Below, in pieces: positions 1 through 7,897 of a stretch of 61,645 nucleotides of DNA. Each line of letters starts with the position of its first letter. The first letter of the stretch is position 1. This DNA comes from Paenibacillus radicibacter (GTDB taxonomy: Bacteria; Bacillota; Bacilli; Paenibacillales; NBRC-103111): NCBI RefSeq assembly GCF_024721995.1, contig NZ_JANQBC010000017.1, positions 1 through 61,645 on the forward strand, written 5' to 3'. The notes under the pieces were generated by a model. That model was not told the DNA's origin and ran no database searches. It saw only the letters and a list, made by a program, of their open reading frames with translations. A program made the position numbers and the translations under genes.

Positions 1-275
1 GGTGAGCCATTACCTCACCAACTAGCTAATGCGCCGCAGGCCCATCTGTAAGTGATAGATTGCTCCATCTTTCCTAACTCTCTCATGCGAGAATGTTATT
101 TATCCGGTATTAGCACACGTTTCCGTGAGTTATCCCAGTCTTACAGGCAGGTTGCCTACGTGTTACTCACCCGTCCGCCGCTAAGCTATCCCCGAAGGAA
201 TATCTCCGCTCGACTTGCATGTATTAGGCACGCCGCCAGCGTTCGTCCTGAGCCAGGATCAAACTCTCCATTAAA
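1..275 (-). rRNA. 16S ribosomal RNA, 5' end (partial)
   Basis: The minus strand carries the conserved start of bacterial 16S rRNA, including the AGAGTTTGATCCTGG site (complement near 252-268) followed by the segment leading to GCCTAATACATGCAAGTCGAGCG. The gene runs off the left edge, so only about the first 275 nucleotides are present. The 5' end near 275 is set by alignment with Bacillus 16S and is good to a few bases. It is the first gene of an rRNA operon driven by the promoters at 450-586. Confidence 0.96.
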
Positions 276-387
276 AGAGCTGATTGCTCAAAATTTACTT
301 ACTAGCTTGTCTCAATCAATCGCTCGAAAGCGATGATCTCGACTGTTTGAGATTCGTTAGAATCTCATCTATTCATTCACTCGTTGT

Positions 388-405
388 TCAGTTTTCAAAG
401 GACAA
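388..405 (-). promoter_or_regulatory. rRNA leader boxA-like antitermination element
   Basis: The minus strand reads TGTCCTTTGAAAACTGAAC between the promoters and 16S. This matches the CTTTGAAAACT boxA-type motif in Bacillus rRNA leaders, which loads Nus factors and also contributes to the pre-rRNA processing stalk. A sister sequence follows the 23S gene at the other end of the window (61390-61415). Confidence 0.7.
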
Positions 406-425
406 TTTCTCTTTTTTAGCTTCGC

Positions 426-552
426 GCCGTTTTTAGCGGCGACTTGATTAATATACCATATTCGACTCTTTCGAGTCAAGCACTTTTTTTAATTCTTTTT
501 TCTTGCTTCGTACTTGTCTGTTCTTGTCGAATGCTGCCGTTTTCAGCGGCGA
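426..552 (-). repeat. Duplicated initial-transcribed sequence of the two rrn promoters
   Basis: A 17-nt sequence occurs at 426-442 and again at 536-552 with one mismatch. On the minus strand it reads TCGCCGCT(A/G)AAAACGGC and can form a short GCCG/CGGC hairpin. Each copy begins 5 to 7 nt downstream of a -10 element, so both promoters would start transcription on the same sequence. Confidence 0.7.
450..479 (-). promoter_or_regulatory. rrn promoter P2 (proximal)
   Basis: On the minus strand, -35 TTGACT (474-479) and -10 TATATT (450-455) are 18 bp apart. This is the promoter nearer the 16S gene. Transcription should begin near 443, at the start of a 17-nt sequence (426-442) that is almost identical to the one following P1. 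Confidence 0.65.
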
Positions 553-557
553 GTTAT

Positions 558-586
558 AGATTAACAAATATTTTGGGATACGTCAA
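558..586 (-). promoter_or_regulatory. rrn promoter P1 (distal)
   Basis: On the minus strand, -35 TTGACG (581-586) and -10 TAATCT (558-563) are separated by 17 bp. With P2 this forms the tandem arrangement usual for Firmicute rRNA operons. Confidence 0.6.
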
Positions 587-622
587 CACTTTTTCTAAAA
601 CTTTTTTAATGGGGTTAAATTA

Positions 623-841
623 TTAATGATATACCCGATTTCGAGCATACTTGGATATCTCTTTAGCCGGAGCTAATCGAGCATACATACGAAATATTAC
701 TCTATATCTAGATTCAATTGCTCCCTTGATTTCACCATCAATGCGCTTATCATTCAGATCGAATAGCATCTCATCTAACTCTTTACGTAGGACATAGTCA
801 AGTTCCTTGCATTCCCGTTCATTAAACATAAATCCGAGCAT
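623..841 (-). CDS. Small conserved-looking hypothetical protein
   Basis: A 72-residue, charged, probably all-helical protein without signal peptide or membrane segment. Its core is rich in E, R, K and Y, with motifs such as KELDEMLFDL and YRVIFRMYARL. I do not recognise the family. I chose the Met at 841 because an AAAGGGG sequence lies upstream, although about 13 nt away. The alternative in-frame ATG at 877 has no visible ribosome binding site. The gene lies between the rRNA promoter region and the SpoIIM-like gene and is read in the same direction as both. Spacing from that gene is 113 bp, so it may have its own promoter. Confidence 0.6.
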   Translation of the reverse strand: MLGFMFNERECKELDYVLRKELDEMLFDLNDKRIDGEIKGAIESRYRVIFRMYARLAPAKEISKYARNRVYH

Positions 842-954
842 AACTTCACACAAGCCCCTTTCTAATCGGCAAGTCATTTAGGCGATGACGCAAATCGTCG
901 CTTTATTGTTATGCTCAAATTTTGGTAATTTTATGACGCTAATTGAAAATATAT

Positions 955-1554
955 TTAAGATTGTACAAGCCACAATGAGACTGTGCTCTCGATCAATGCT
1001 GCAATTAGTAATGAAACAACCAATAGAATAAGTAGCGGCACCATAAGTTTGGATAGTCGAATAAAGTTATCTTTGAATTTGCGCTTACGATCCTCGTTCC
1101 CTAATGAGCCAATCCCCTGAATAACAAGCACCCCTAAACGCAGTCCATATGCACAAGCAATAAACAATGCCGGTATTTCTAGTACTCCATGCGGCGCAAT
1201 ACCTTTCACTAAGTCAAGCCATGTTCCCTCTTGCATGTTCCCTACAAAGCCCAGAAGTAAACCATTCGTAAATATGCTTATGATCGGCATAATACCAAAT
1301 AGGAGTCCCATCAACACCATCAATACCATCGACTTCACGTTGTTAAAGAATATGATTTTGAAAAAAGCGAGCTCGACGACTTCACTGTCCTTAGCTTGCT
1401 CAGCGAGCTTCTGAATGTGTTTCATCTGCTCCATGATGATCGCTTCGTTCCAATGATTTGCTCCAAGAACTATTCCCAATATAAATAGCCCTACGATGAT
1501 ACAAAAGTATACCTTCATCTCCTTAAAATGATGAAGCAATGCTCTTAATGACAT
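955..1554 (-). CDS. SpoIIM-family (stage II sporulation protein M-like) membrane protein
   Basis: A 199-residue integral membrane protein with about five hydrophobic segments. Its signature GVLEIPALFIACAYGLRLG near the centre is typical of the SpoIIM/DUF95 family. In B. subtilis, SpoIIM belongs to the DMP peptidoglycan-remodelling complex that drives engulfment, but many spore formers carry extra paralogues of unknown role, so I give no symbol. The start at 1554 follows GGGAGAG at a good distance; the longer frame beginning at 1611 lacks a ribosome binding site. It is divergent from pdaB across 123 bp. In B. subtilis the corresponding place holds kbaA, an unrelated membrane protein. No terminator is evident after it. 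Confidence 0.8.
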   Translation of the reverse strand: MSLRALLHHFKEMKVYFCIIVGLFILGIVLGANHWNEAIIMEQMKHIQKLAEQAKDSEVVELAFFKIIFFNNVKSMVLMVLMGLLFGIMPIISIFTNGLLLGFVGNMQEGTWLDLVKGIAPHGVLEIPALFIACAYGLRLGVLVIQGIGSLGNEDRKRKFKDNFIRLSKLMVPLLILLVVSLLIAALIESTVSLWLVQS

Positions 1555-1677
1555 ATTTTTCACTCTCCCTATGGATAGGTTAGCATAAAAACCAAGTGTA
1601 CGAGCATACATTTCTTAATAACTGGAATGAAACAAGCCCTTGGCTTAAGTCCAAGTTAAAAGGAGGTTTAATCGACC

Positions 1678-2469
1678 GTGAACTATTTTTATGTCATTAA
1701 CGGAAAAAAGCTGAAACAAATCATTTTTATCGTAGTTGCCGTGCTTTTTGCCGCTGGGATTGTGTATTCCGAAAAAGGAAACATATCGGTCTTCTCTGGG
1801 AATCAACCCGCTGCTATTTACAGTGTCCCCACAGAAAAGAAGTTAATTGCCTTAACTTTTGATATTTCTTGGGGAGACAAGCGTGCCGAGCCTATCTTAA
1901 AAATTTTGGAAGACAAAGGCGTTAAGAAAGCAACCTTCTTCCTCTCCTCCCCTTGGAGTAAAACACACCAAGAAACAGTTACTCACATTAAAAACGCTGG
2001 ATTCGAGATCGGCTCCCATGGAAATAAACACGTCAACTACAGTTCACTAAGTGATGATGAGATCCGCAAACAAATCTCTATCGCACATACCGTGTTGACG
2101 GAATTAACTGGACAAGAACCGAATTTGATTCGTATGCCAAATGGCGATTTTGATAAGCGAGTGCTACGAATTGCGAATGAAATGAAATACTCGGTTATCC
2201 AATGGGATACAGATTCTCTGGATTGGATGAATATTGGGGTCGATAAGATCATCAACCGCGTGGTATCTAAAGCACACCCTGGCGATATCGTCCTTATGCA
2301 TGCAAGCGATTCCTGTCAACAAACGCATGAGGCATTACCTGCCATTATCGATAAACTTCGTGAACAAGGATATGAATTCGTTTCTGTCAGTGAACTCATG
2401 CAGCAAACAAAAGTGGAAAATAAGGAAGTTAAAGATACAATCACTACACCAGACAGACATGTTTATTAG
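1678..2469 (+). CDS. pdaB: Polysaccharide deacetylase PdaB (spore-associated)
   Basis: A 263-residue protein with an N-terminal membrane anchor (residues about 12-31) and a NodB-homology domain. Visible motifs are TFDISWGD (motif 1), SHGNKH with the H-x3-H metal ligands, RMPNG, and the late LMHASD. This TFDISWG form marks the PdaB subfamily, needed in B. subtilis to keep late-stage spores stable and linked to spore cortex peptidoglycan. The start is GTG, preceded by AAAGGAGG. It lies next to gerD, as in B. subtilis, and reads against the surrounding genes. I looked for a sigma-G promoter in the 1612-1677 gap and found no convincing -10. A terminator follows directly. Confidence 0.93.
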   Translation: MNYFYVINGKKLKQIIFIVVAVLFAAGIVYSEKGNISVFSGNQPAAIYSVPTEKKLIALTFDISWGDKRAEPILKILEDKGVKKATFFLSSPWSKTHQETVTHIKNAGFEIGSHGNKHVNYSSLSDDEIRKQISIAHTVLTELTGQEPNLIRMPNGDFDKRVLRIANEMKYSVIQWDTDSLDWMNIGVDKIINRVVSKAHPGDIVLMHASDSCQQTHEALPAIIDKLREQGYEFVSVSELMQQTKVENKEVKDTITTPDRHVY

Positions 2470-2476
2470 AATAGTG

Positions 2477-2513
2477 AAAAGAGCTTGAGGGTCAACCGAA
2501 AAGCTCTTTTTTT
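2477..2513 (+). terminator. Intrinsic terminator of pdaB
   Basis: AAAAGAGCTT (2477-2486) pairs with AAGCTCTTTT (2501-2510) around a 14-nt loop and runs into a T-tract. Confidence 0.8.
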
Positions 2514-2529
2514 ATGAAAAAATACACCA

Positions 2530-2559
2530 ACATAAAGTTAATCGCATTGCTCCATACTA
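2530..2559 (+). promoter_or_regulatory. Candidate sigma-G promoter of gerD
   Basis: ACATA (2530-2534), an 18-bp spacer and CATACTA (2553-2559). The forespore sigma-G consensus is G(A/C)AT(A/G) with an 18-bp spacer and CAT(N)(N)TA, so only the first base departs from it. gerD is sigma-G dependent in B. subtilis, which agrees. Confidence 0.6.
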
Positions 2560-2599
2560 TATGTATTCACCTTTAGAATCGGGGAAAGGAGCATGTAGA

Positions 2600-3391
2600 A
2601 TGGTTAAACGCAAAACATGGCTAACACTTATACCGACAGTCACTGTTGCTGCTCTCATCTTGTCAGGCTGTGATAATGAGTCTGGTGTGACAAAGGAATA
2701 CAAAGACGCCAAAAGTATGGTTCTCGATATTATGAAGTCAGAAGAAGGCAAAAAAGCGATCTCTGAAGCCACAAAAGGCGGAGGAGATGAAGGCGGAGAT
2801 TCGTCTGGTGGAGATCAAGGCGGCGGACAAGGTGGTCAGGGTGGCGGGCAAAGCGGTGGTGCAAAAGCAAGCGGGCAAGGCGGCGCACAAATGCTCAGCA
2901 GTTCGGATTCCAATCAGTTAAAGATGGTCGTTACCGAGGTTATGACCTCTGATGCGAACAATCGTAAATTTTTGCAAAATCTGATGAAGGATCCTAAATT
3001 TGCGAGCGATTTCGCGAAGGCTATTAAACAACAAAACAAACAACTACAAGTTGAGTTACTCAAAGATCCTGAGTATCAAAAAGATATGCTGGATGTTATG
3101 AAAAACCCGGATTTCAGCAAAATCGTTCAGGATGCGCTCAAAACAATATCCAATCGTCAACAAACGAAGCTTATTGTTCAAGACACGCTACAAAGTCCAA
3201 TGTTCAAAGCCGAACTTATTACTTTATTAAAGAAAGCAGTTGAAGAACAGCTGCAAGAGCCTGAGAAAAAAGGACAAGAAAAGGATAAGCAAAAAGAAGG
3301 CGGAGATCAGGGCGGTCAGGACAAAGAGAAGTCTGAAGGCGATCAAGGGAAAGATAAGTCCAAAGAAGAAAGTGGATCTGGTGATCAATAG
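2600..3391 (+). CDS. gerD: Spore germination lipoprotein GerD, extended form
   Basis: A 263-residue lipoprotein. The signal peptide ends in the lipobox LSGC, so the mature N-terminus is probably the lipidated Cys near residue 24. GerD is a scaffold lipoprotein of the spore inner membrane that clusters nutrient germinant receptors into the germinosome. The conserved core (YKDAKSMVLDIMKSEEGKK, then KMVVTEVMTSDANNRKFLQ onward) is interrupted by a Gly/Gln/Ser-rich stretch at about residues 63-97. It ends in a Lys/Glu/Gly/Asp/Gln-rich tail of about 45 residues; B. subtilis GerD is near 185 residues and lacks so long a tail. The start at 2600 is chosen for the GGGGAAAGGAG site upstream; the longer frame from 2561 overlaps the promoter. 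Confidence 0.9.
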   Translation: MVKRKTWLTLIPTVTVAALILSGCDNESGVTKEYKDAKSMVLDIMKSEEGKKAISEATKGGGDEGGDSSGGDQGGGQGGQGGGQSGGAKASGQGGAQMLSSSDSNQLKMVVTEVMTSDANNRKFLQNLMKDPKFASDFAKAIKQQNKQLQVELLKDPEYQKDMLDVMKNPDFSKIVQDALKTISNRQQTKLIVQDTLQSPMFKAELITLLKKAVEEQLQEPEKKGQEKDKQKEGGDQGGQDKEKSEGDQGKDKSKEESGSGDQ

Positions 3392-3395
3392 GACG

Positions 3396-3438
3396 CAAAA
3401 AAGGACTAATCACAAATGTGTTAGTCCTTCTCTTTTTA
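3396..3438. terminator. Bidirectional terminator between gerD and mrp/salA
   Basis: AAGGACTAA (3401-3409) pairs with TTAGTCCTT (3421-3429). A T-rich tract follows on the plus side and an A-tract precedes it, giving a T-tract on the minus strand. It can serve both convergent genes. Confidence 0.85.
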
Positions 3439-3449
3439 TATAAAACAAA

Positions 3450-4517
3450 TTAATTTAACTTTGCCGTAACTTGACGCGCAACCTCTAAGTATAATTGACC
3501 TGTTGGATGATCTGCTTTATAAACCGAAGGTGCATAATCCGCTTCACTAATATGGTTATCTGGTGCACCTAGCGGTACTTGTGCAAGTAATTCAGTATGC
3601 AGTTCTTCAGCGAGCTTCGCACCACCACCACGGCCAAATACGAACTCCTTCTCCCCGCACTTGCCGCATTCATAATACGACATGTTCTCTACAACGCCCA
3701 GAATTTCATGATTCGTACTACGAGCCATAGAGCCTGCACGTGCTGCAACGAAAGCTGCAGTTGCATGTGGTGTTGTTACGATAATCTCTGTCGATTGTGG
3801 AATCATCTGATGCACATCAAGTGCGATGTCCCCTGTTCCTGGCGGTAAATCGAGCAGCATGTAATCAATTTCGCCCCAGTTCACTTCCGCGAAGAAGTTG
3901 CGAAGCATCTTACCAAGCATCGGACCACGCCATACCACTGGCGCATTATCAGGTACGAAGAAACCCATGGATACAACTTTAACACCGTGTTTAACAACAG
4001 GAATAATAGCATTGTCGACCAGTTCAGGACGTTCTTCAATCCCCATCATGTCTGGAATACTAAATCCATAAATATCAGCATCAATGATTCCGACCTTGTT
4101 ACCTAATCTCGCAAGAGCCACAGCTAAATTAACGGTTACAGTCGACTTTCCTACTCCACCCTTACCAGAAGCAATGGCAATGAACTTCGTTTGGGAGTCA
4201 AGTGCAAGTAGGTTAGGAATCTCATTTTTCACTGCAGCTTTAATTCCACCTTGCGCAAGTTGTTCTCGTTCAAAATCAGTGATGCTGCGGAAACGAATGT
4301 GAACTTGACCTACACCTTTCGCTTCAAGCGCTTGTGTAACAGCTTGTCTAACTTCATTCTGATAATCTTCACTCTCTGTAGTTACAACGAATGTAAGAGA
4401 GACATTATTTTCTTTAATCATCATATCTCGAACAAAATTAAGCTCAACGACAGACTTTCCGTATTCAGGATCTTGTAATGACTTTAGGGCTTCCAAGATT
4501 AGTTCCTTGCTTACCAT
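3450..4517 (-). CDS. salA: Mrp/ApbC-family P-loop ATPase (SalA homologue)
   Basis: A 355-residue protein with an N-terminal MIP18/DUF59 domain (about 1-90) and a ParA/MinD-like ATPase domain containing GKGGVGKST near residue 120. It has the CxxC pair (YYECGKCGEK) that in Mrp/Nbp35 proteins binds a bridging Fe-S cluster. The family carries Fe-S clusters to apoproteins; the B. subtilis orthologue at this locus, SalA, also acts as a regulator of scoC. The start has GAGGTG upstream. The gene follows cwlD by 52 bp, so the two are probably co-transcribed, as in B. subtilis. Confidence 0.9.
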   Translation of the reverse strand: MVSKELILEALKSLQDPEYGKSVVELNFVRDMMIKENNVSLTFVVTTESEDYQNEVRQAVTQALEAKGVGQVHIRFRSITDFEREQLAQGGIKAAVKNEIPNLLALDSQTKFIAIASGKGGVGKSTVTVNLAVALARLGNKVGIIDADIYGFSIPDMMGIEERPELVDNAIIPVVKHGVKVVSMGFFVPDNAPVVWRGPMLGKMLRNFFAEVNWGEIDYMLLDLPPGTGDIALDVHQMIPQSTEIIVTTPHATAAFVAARAGSMARSTNHEILGVVENMSYYECGKCGEKEFVFGRGGGAKLAEELHTELLAQVPLGAPDNHISEADYAPSVYKADHPTGQLYLEVARQVTAKLN

Positions 4518-4569
4518 GTCAACACCTCGTAAAGTTACTATTTATAATTCTCTTATTATACCAATAAAA

Positions 4570-5328
4570 TCAGGTTGGACCAACCTTCTCACCGGAATAA
4601 TATCGAAGAATTCCTTGATAAATAGAAGCCGCTACTTTTTGCTGATACGCTTTGGTACGAAGCTGCTGCGCTTCCGTCGGATTCGAAAGGAAACCTGCTT
4701 CAATGAGTGCACTTGGCATTTTTAAATTTTCAAGAATAAAGATTCCTTTATCAATACGCTTTACCGTACGGTCTGTGTTTGATAAGTTACGTTTCAATTC
4801 TTCCTGAATCAATGTCGCAAGCGTGTAATTCTCTTGATGGATCGGATAGTAGAATGTTTGTGCGCCATTCCATTTACTTGAGGGAACAGCATTCATATGG
4901 ATAGAGAGGAACATGTCTGCCTTCTTATCCTCAATAAACTTGACCCTAGCCTTTAAATCTTCTGTCTTACGCTTACTATAACCCTTCGTATCAGGAGCTG
5001 CGAGATCTGTATCCTCTTCACGAATCATATACACGATTGCCCCTGCTTGCTGCAAATAGTCCCGAATGTATGTTGATATCGCTAGATTTATGTCTTTTTC
5101 CACAACACCACTCTTACTAGAAGCCCCGCCATCTACTCCCCCATGTCCCGCATCCAGAACAATTGTTCGACCTGATAGAGGCATCGTCCAATCACTCCAA
5201 GTCTTCGTCGTTGGAAGTTCATTGGTGTAGATAAAACCGATTAATGCCACTAAGAAAAGGGACATGATTATTTTCAAAATGGCAGATGGCGTTAGCCAAA
5301 TGACGAAGCGTTTTCTTTTTTTGTCCAT
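4570..5328 (-). CDS. cwlD: N-acetylmuramoyl-L-alanine amidase CwlD
   Basis: A 252-residue protein with one N-terminal transmembrane or signal segment (about 10-32) and an Amidase_3 domain. Zinc ligands are visible in DAGHGGVDGG, the following VEKD, SIHMNA and the catalytic IEAGFLSN. CwlD strips peptide side chains from spore cortex muramic acid so that PdaA can form muramic-delta-lactam, the mark recognised by germination lytic enzymes. I chose the ATG at 5328 because GGAGGTGG precedes it; the frame extends to 5367 without a second site. A weak sigma-E-like promoter lies upstream. Confidence 0.92.
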   Translation of the reverse strand: MDKKRKRFVIWLTPSAILKIIMSLFLVALIGFIYTNELPTTKTWSDWTMPLSGRTIVLDAGHGGVDGGASSKSGVVEKDINLAISTYIRDYLQQAGAIVYMIREEDTDLAAPDTKGYSKRKTEDLKARVKFIEDKKADMFLSIHMNAVPSSKWNGAQTFYYPIHQENYTLATLIQEELKRNLSNTDRTVKRIDKGIFILENLKMPSALIEAGFLSNPTEAQQLRTKAYQQKVAASIYQGILRYYSGEKVGPT

Positions 5329-5365
5329 AAAAAAATCCACCTCCGACCCATACAGATTCTTGTTC

Positions 5366-5395
5366 ATCTATATGGGACAAGGCGGACAAATATAC
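5366..5395 (-). promoter_or_regulatory. Weak candidate sigma-E promoter of cwlD
   Basis: On the minus strand, GTATATT (5389-5395), a 14-bp spacer and CATATAGAT (5366-5374). Both elements resemble sigma-E boxes but each departs from the consensus. The position 38 bp before the cwlD start is plausible. Confidence 0.3.
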
Positions 5396-5404
5396 CGAAC
5401 TTCT

Positions 5405-6586
5405 TTAATCCACTTGTGAAACGGCTATTGCTTTGATGCCATCAATTAAGATTTGTGCGACTTCTGGACGTGTAAATTGCTCAGGAGGACGTTCCCCTGC
5501 ACGTAGAAGTGCTCGCACTTTCGTACCTGATAAATGCAGATGATCTTTCGTATCGTGCGGACAAGTTTTGCTAGATGCCATATTCCCGCATTTGGTACAG
5601 AAGAAACTATGTTCGAAGAACAACGGTGTGATACCTAAATCTTCTTTGGTAAATTGGCTAAAAATCTCTTGGGCTTCATAGGTGCCGTAATAGTCGCCTA
5701 CACCCGCGTGATCACGTCCTACAATAAAATGGGTGCATCCATAATTCTTACGTACAATCGCGTGAAAAATCGCTTCACGAGGCCCTGCATAGCGCATAGC
5801 AGCAGGAAATACACCTAAGAATGTACGATCCTTCGGATAGTAGTTCTCGAGCAATACTAAGTATGAGCGCATGCGCACGTCAGCCGAAATATCATCCGAC
5901 TTCGTCTCTCCAACCAAAGGATTGAGGAATAAGGCATCGACGATTTCCATAGCAGACTTTTGAATATATTCATGCGCGCGATGAACAGGATTTCTCGTCT
6001 GGAAGCCTACAACAGTCCGCCAACCTTTTTCTGAGAAAATGCGTCGCGTTTCTGAGGGATCATAGTAAAAATCATTAAATTGATCGGGTCTTGGGCGATT
6101 CAATACTTGTATTGGACCACCAACATAGTACGCAGGCTTGCTGTAAAGCTTGGCAACTCCAGGATGCTCGGGATCAGCTGTCTTAAACACCTTTACAGCT
6201 TCGTATTCTTGATCAGCCTGATACACACTTCTAACTTCGATTACACCGTATATTAGCCCATCCTGATCGCCTATAAGCGCCAATTTCTCGCCGACAGTAA
6301 TCGTCCTTGCAAGTTCTTCCTTGACACCGAGCGTGATCGGAATGCTCCATACATCACCTGTAGCAAGTCGCATATTCTCAACAACAGATTGATAATCATC
6401 TTTTTCCATAAACCCTTCTAACGGGGAAAAAGCACCCACTCCAATTAAATCAAGATCAGATAATGCCCAAGTGTTGATTGGTATGGAACGAAGAGAAGAA
6501 GCTTGCAGAAGCAGTTGCTCACGTATCTCTCCTATCACCACTTTATTAATTAATACGCCGCCATGCGGTGCAATTGTTGTAGCCAT
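5405..6586 (-). CDS. sat: Sulfate adenylyltransferase (ATP sulfurylase)
   Basis: A 393-residue monofunctional ATP sulfurylase that converts sulfate and ATP to adenosine 5'-phosphosulfate (APS). Family motifs are [12 protein letters not shown] near the centre, [12 protein letters not shown], and a Cys-rich segment FFCTKCGNM...TCPHD that matches the zinc site of bacterial Sat proteins. The ATG at 6586 has GGGGGAG upstream; the longer frame does not. The gene lies 33 bp after cysH, and with it forms a two-gene sulfate-assimilation operon. There is no APS kinase gene nearby, consistent with direct reduction of APS. Confidence 0.95.
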   Translation of the reverse strand: MATTIAPHGGVLINKVVIGEIREQLLLQASSLRSIPINTWALSDLDLIGVGAFSPLEGFMEKDDYQSVVENMRLATGDVWSIPITLGVKEELARTITVGEKLALIGDQDGLIYGVIEVRSVYQADQEYEAVKVFKTADPEHPGVAKLYSKPAYYVGGPIQVLNRPRPDQFNDFYYDPSETRRIFSEKGWRTVVGFQTRNPVHRAHEYIQKSAMEIVDALFLNPLVGETKSDDISADVRMRSYLVLLENYYPKDRTFLGVFPAAMRYAGPREAIFHAIVRKNYGCTHFIVGRDHAGVGDYYGTYEAQEIFSQFTKEDLGITPLFFEHSFFCTKCGNMASSKTCPHDTKDHLHLSGTKVRALLRAGERPPEQFTRPEVAQILIDGIKAIAVSQVD

Positions 6587-6619
6587 TACTTTTACTCCCC
6601 CAGTATTCAATGGATATAA

Positions 6620-7315
6620 TCAAGATTTATGCAGCCCACATTCTGTCTTATCTGAATCCGACCAGCGCCCAGCGCGAGGATCTTCTCCAGGCATTACCTG
6701 ACGCGTACAGTGTTCACAACCGATACTAGGGTAATGCTGGTCATGCAGTGGATTATAGATGAGCCCGTGAGCTCGGATGTAATTCCACACATCATCAGAG
6801 GACCAATTTGCAATAGGATTAAACTTAATAAGGCCAAACTTTGTGTCATACTCAATTTTCTTCGCATTTGCACGAGTAGGTGCCTGATCACGACGTATTC
6901 CTGTAATCCATGCCTCATAATTGCGCAAAATCGTTGTTAGCGGATCTACCTTGCGGATATTACAACATGCATTGGGATTACTCTTCCATAACTCATCACC
7001 ATGTTCAGCTGCTTGCTCTGCTAAAGTAAGTTTAGGCAGCACTTGAACAAACTTTAATCCATAATACTCCTCTAGACGATTACGCGTCTCGTACGTTTCT
7101 TTAAAATGAACATTGGTGTCCAAGTAAAAAATATCAGAAGTTGGTGAGATTTTCTGGAGCATATCGACCAATACTACATCTTCTGCACCAAATGAACATG
7201 CAAAAGTAATGTTCGGAAATGTATCTACCGCCCATTTAATGATGTTCTCAGGCGTGTCCTGTTCAAACTCTTCACTTTTTTGAGCAATTAGCCTTTCTTT
7301 CTCGAACAAATTCAT
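6620..7315 (-). CDS. cysH: Assimilatory adenylyl-sulfate (APS) reductase
   Basis: A 231-residue thioredoxin-dependent reductase that produces sulfite. It carries the PP-loop-like start SFGAEDVVLVDM, the paired cysteines NACCNIRK and the second pair GCEHCTRQ. These four cysteines bind the [4Fe-4S] cluster that separates APS-using from PAPS-using enzymes. The C-terminal TECGLH holds the catalytic Cys. The start follows AGGGAGG. It is the first gene of the cysH-sat operon and has a near-consensus promoter (7365-7392). A GGAATT element just before the ribosome binding site (near 7335-7340) faintly recalls the CymR operator, but I cannot support that call. Confidence 0.94.
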   Translation of the reverse strand: MNLFEKERLIAQKSEEFEQDTPENIIKWAVDTFPNITFACSFGAEDVVLVDMLQKISPTSDIFYLDTNVHFKETYETRNRLEEYYGLKFVQVLPKLTLAEQAAEHGDELWKSNPNACCNIRKVDPLTTILRNYEAWITGIRRDQAPTRANAKKIEYDTKFGLIKFNPIANWSSDDVWNYIRAHGLIYNPLHDQHYPSIGCEHCTRQVMPGEDPRAGRWSDSDKTECGLHKS

Positions 7316-7364
7316 TGTCTTGCGGCCTCCCTTTAATTCCGATTATTTCAATATGAATAATACT

Positions 7365-7392
7365 ATTATAAAGGAGTTCCATAAGTTGTCAA
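7365..7392 (-). promoter_or_regulatory. Near-consensus promoter of cysH-sat
   Basis: On the minus strand, TTGACA (7387-7392) and TATAAT (7365-7370) are both perfect boxes with a 16-bp spacer. So strong a core usually implies repressor control, but no operator is certain. Confidence 0.8.
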
Positions 7393-7426
7393 TTCATTTA
7401 GAACTATAGTCATTTTTTAAAAAAAG

Positions 7427-7466
7427 AAAAAAACCCTTCCTGCATATACAATGCAGAAAGGGTTTT
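7427..7466 (-). terminator. Intrinsic terminator of rplM-rpsI
   Basis: AACCCTT and CTGCA pair with TGCAG and AAGGGTT across one mismatch and a 7-nt loop, followed on the minus strand by a long T-tract. Confidence 0.88.
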
Positions 7467-7484
7467 GATTGTGACAACTGCCTA

Positions 7485-7877
7485 TTAACGTTTCGAGAAT
7501 TGAGGCGCACGACGAGCAGCTTTTAAGCCGTACTTCTTACGCTCTTTCATACGAGGGTCACGAGTTAGGAAGCCCGCTTTCTTAAGGGATCCACGGTACT
7601 CAGGGTCAGCTTTAAGCAATGCACGGGAAATACCGTGACGAATTGCTCCAGCTTGTCCAGAAATACCACCACCATGAGCAATTACTAATACATCATAGTT
7701 GCCAAGTGTTTCAGTTAATGTTAAAGGTTGTTTAACGATCAACTTCAAAGTTTCTAGACCAAAATATTCGTTAATATCACGCTTGTTGATTACGATTCGT
7801 CCTTCACCCGGTACAAGGCGCACACGTGCTACCGAATGCTTACGACGACCCGTTCCATAGTATTGAACTTGTGCCAT
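7485..7877 (-). CDS. rpsI: Ribosomal protein S9
   Basis: A 130-residue protein of the 30S head. The family pattern is complete, from [16 protein letters not shown] to the basic C-terminal tail ending FSKR, which reaches toward P-site tRNA. The length equals B. subtilis S9. It lies 20 bp after rplM, and the operon ends at the terminator at 7427-7466. Confidence 0.98.
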   Translation of the reverse strand: MAQVQYYGTGRRKHSVARVRLVPGEGRIVINKRDINEYFGLETLKLIVKQPLTLTETLGNYDVLVIAHGGGISGQAGAIRHGISRALLKADPEYRGSLKKAGFLTRDPRMKERKKYGLKAARRAPQFSKR

Positions 7878-7897
7878 GAGTCAGCCCTCCTTTATTA

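Noticed and set aside
52-336. A plus-strand open frame at the left edge
   Set aside because: It is antisense to 16S rRNA and its leader.
1612-1677. A sigma-G promoter for pdaB
   Set aside because: A GAATG -35-like element is present but the -10 at the right spacing does not match.
7320-7345. A CymR or S-box element before cysH
   Set aside because: Only a GGAATT half-site is seen. There is no S-box fold, and the spacing is too loose to call an operator.
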